DNA of 64,000 nucleotides from Manis javanica (lineage: Eukaryota; Chordata; Mammalia; Pholidota; Manidae), in the NCBI RefSeq assembly GCF_040802235.1, contig NC_133164.1:114904302-114968301 (forward strand). The letters run 5' to 3'. This document shows, one piece after another, positions 62,140-64,000 of this stretch (positions within the stretch are counted from its first letter, which is position 1; every line of letters begins with the position of its first letter). The notes under the pieces were generated by a model. That model made no database searches. It saw only the letters and a program-made list of their open reading frames with translations, and had not been told where the DNA came from. The position numbers were made by a program, and so were the translations under genes.

Positions 62140-62265
62140 TCGTTAAATCACACACGCCTCTGTCCTCCATTAAACTGTGACTTCCTTAACAGCAGGCATC
62201 CAATATAGTGCACTCCATATTGTAGCAACTTCATAAATAATTACTAAATAATTAAGTGAACATTG
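62140..62265 (+). mobile_element. L2-type 3' end fragment
   Basis: TTAAACTGTGACTTCCTTAA, CAGCAGGCATCCAATATAGT and TTCATAAATAATTACTAAAT resemble the L2 3' end (TGTGAGCTCCTTGAGGGCAG ... CTCAATAAATATTTGTTGAA). Confidence 0.55.
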
Positions 62266-62633
62266 TTTAAAATTACTTACTCTAAGGTCTCTTTTTTTAA
62301 CAACAATTTTTTTTCCCAGAAAAAAAGCATTTGTTAGACCTCAAAGATATGGTGTGGCTTTAAGAGATAGCTAATTAATACAAAAAGGTGTGTGTACGTG
62401 TACTCGATCTCAATCATGCTAGCAATAATTTATGAAAGCATTTATGCCAGTGGAAGTCTCTTAATAATCCACTGCAGGAGTTTCAAAATATTCATTTCTT
62501 GCTCTAGGCACAATAGTGTGTCCTGATATGCACTCACTTTGAACTGACAGCATTTCTCTAAATATTTAATTTACAAAGCTGTCTGTAGGCATTACAACTG
62601 TGTGAGAAGACTAAAGGTCTCATTCATTTTTAG
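62266..62633. other. No recognised gene; flank of exon-like segment
   Basis: AT-rich DNA ending in the pyrimidine stretch CTCATTCATTTTTAG that precedes position 62634. Confidence 0.45.
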
Positions 62634-62725
62634 GTAAAGCAAGATTACGAAAAGAAAACTGAAGTGGAGCTTCCCAATACGCTCTTGGCAGGCTGGAAGC
62701 AACAAGCTTCATTTGCAGCTAACGG
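62634..62725 (+). other. Exon-like segment (92 bp), unproven
   Basis: A good acceptor (GGTCTCATTCATTTTTAG) and a perfect donor (ACGG|GTAAGT) bracket 92 bases. The frame starting at the first base is open throughout and begins VKQDYEKKTEVELPNTLLAG followed by WKQQASFAANG. The other two frames contain stops. The segment is more GC-balanced than its flanks. I do not recognise the peptide. It could be an exon of an unidentified gene or long non-coding RNA on the plus strand, or a chance pseudo-exon. Confidence 0.35.
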
Positions 62726-64000
62726 GTAAGTAGATATAAAACTAGGCAGAGAAAGGATGCAAGCAACCGATAGGAGAGCACAGATGGAGCAAACAATTGA
62801 TGCGGACGCAGCAGGAACTGATGACGAATGGAATACTGGTAGTGGAAAATACGACCAGATTCAATAAACGTCTAATGTATGTCAGCACAGGCTACTAAAT
62901 TTTAGAGGGCAGAATCAGAAACCCATCTGCGGTACTTACGGTTGAAATAGGAAAGTTGCCACTTAAAAAAAAAAAGCAATGCTTGTGTCTTATTGAATGA
63001 AGAATTTGGTATTAGCTGCTCAGGAATGATAAATTATTTCTAAAATTCTACTGTGGAGCTTCACCGGGAAATCTAGCTATTGGGTAGAAGTTTAAGAGGG
63101 TATGTATGCAGCTACAGAAATGAATATTTATTTTCTGTGGGACACAGTAGCATGAGGTACATTGAAGGATAAAGGGCAAAAGTCTGAGGAAATATAGCCA
63201 TCCTTAACTTCATTGGTAATGACCTGTGACATGCCATCAAAACCTTGATTCAGTCTTTTTATGCAATGAAATACATCAATATCAAAATGTTTCAAAGTCA
63301 CATTGCAGTAAAAACGTTTAGACCTTTCATACATCATGAAATCCCTTACCTTGAGAGAGAAGAAAAAGTGAGAAAGAAAAGAGAAAACTGAATATAATTG
63401 CCTCCTATGTCTTCTCTTGAAATATTTCCTCCTACAAAAGAATTTGAATAGAACTATTTTAAGTATTTTTAACCCTGAAAGTATTATTTAAGCCCTAAAT
63501 TAAAAAGCGGTTTTAAGGAAGATCTTCTTTGAAATAATTTAAATTTAGCTTTTAGACAACATAATAGATATATGCAATATATATACATAGCACGTTTGAA
63601 AACCTCTGGGGACTTTGTTGAAGGTTTGAAAGATAGTAATTATTATAATACCGACTCAGACAACTCTTACATGTTTGCCCCTCCTGTTATATGAGTTACT
63701 CGCTTATGATCTGATGTTTTTATACATAGTCTAAAATCCTATAGATCACTAAATAATGTGAATCTGGCTCGCAAGTACCACAGGAGAATCAAAAACCTGT
63801 GGATGTTCTTCCTGTTCCCTCGCGCTACGTCTGCGAAATGCCAGTCAAAACTTTGATTTATCGACTTGATGTAAAATGTAAACTTCACACAGATTAATGC
63901 CCAGATTGTTGGCATTAAATGTCATTAGTTAAAAATAGTGTTAATAGTGTGTGACTCTAGAGAAAAGTATCTTTTATTTGGGGCATGGTTGCACAGTTCC
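62726..64000. other. No recognised gene or repeat
   Basis: AT-rich DNA; no recognisable family or long open frame. Confidence 0.45.

Noticed and set aside
1-64000. CRISPR arrays, bacterial operons, phage or tRNA/rRNA genes
   Set aside because: None seen; base composition, repeats and lack of dense coding identify mammalian nuclear DNA.

Overview
This window looks like nuclear DNA from a placental mammal: AT-rich, with no uninterrupted protein-coding gene that I can recognise. It carries relics of L1, L2, MIR, HAL1-type, Tigger and endogenous-retrovirus repeats plus (CA)n microsatellites. I found no Alu (primate) or B1/B2 (rodent) elements, and no tRNA-derived SINE of the carnivore, horse, ruminant or bat type. 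A non-primate, non-rodent placental is my best reading; I cannot name the species. The region is best described as a gene desert or the interior of a very large intron.

Layout. Bases 1-3193 hold the 5' part of a relatively young L1 on the minus strand: 5'UTR, ORF1, a long inter-ORF spacer and ORF2 through the endonuclease into the reverse transcriptase. It runs off the left edge and is disabled by six in-frame stops. It abuts an older minus-strand L1 fragment (3196-4035). Bases 4036-17300 are mostly unclassified DNA with an L1M 3' end (8235-8995) and an almost complete non-autonomous Tigger transposon (15090-15543). At 17305-18240 lies a minus-strand processed pseudogene of CIBAR1 (FAM92A), the clearest gene-derived sequence here. 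Its 5' end meets the 5'-truncated end of a plus-strand L1 (18243-19735), followed by a minus-strand HAL1/L1 ORF1-type relic (19838-21290).

Bases 21300-36500 contain an unrecognised coding-like block (22299-22647), an L2 relic, a MIR, microsatellites and an exon-like segment (32022-32106). Bases 36560-45360 hold L1MA and L1MC 3' ends, a solitary LTR (about 41594-41950), MIRs and a long L2. Bases 45360-64000 hold MIR, L2 and L1 fragments, three small CpG clusters, a perfect 46-bp inverted repeat (49345-49390 / 49578-49623) and a second exon-like segment (62634-62725).

I found no coherent new multi-gene system. The most unusual signals are structural: the 46-bp perfect inverted repeat, and a compound inverted repeat at 37089-37143 that replaces normal L1 sequence and looks like a replication template-switch scar. 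Repeat-family assignments rest on remembered consensus features, not on a database search, and repeat boundaries are approximate.
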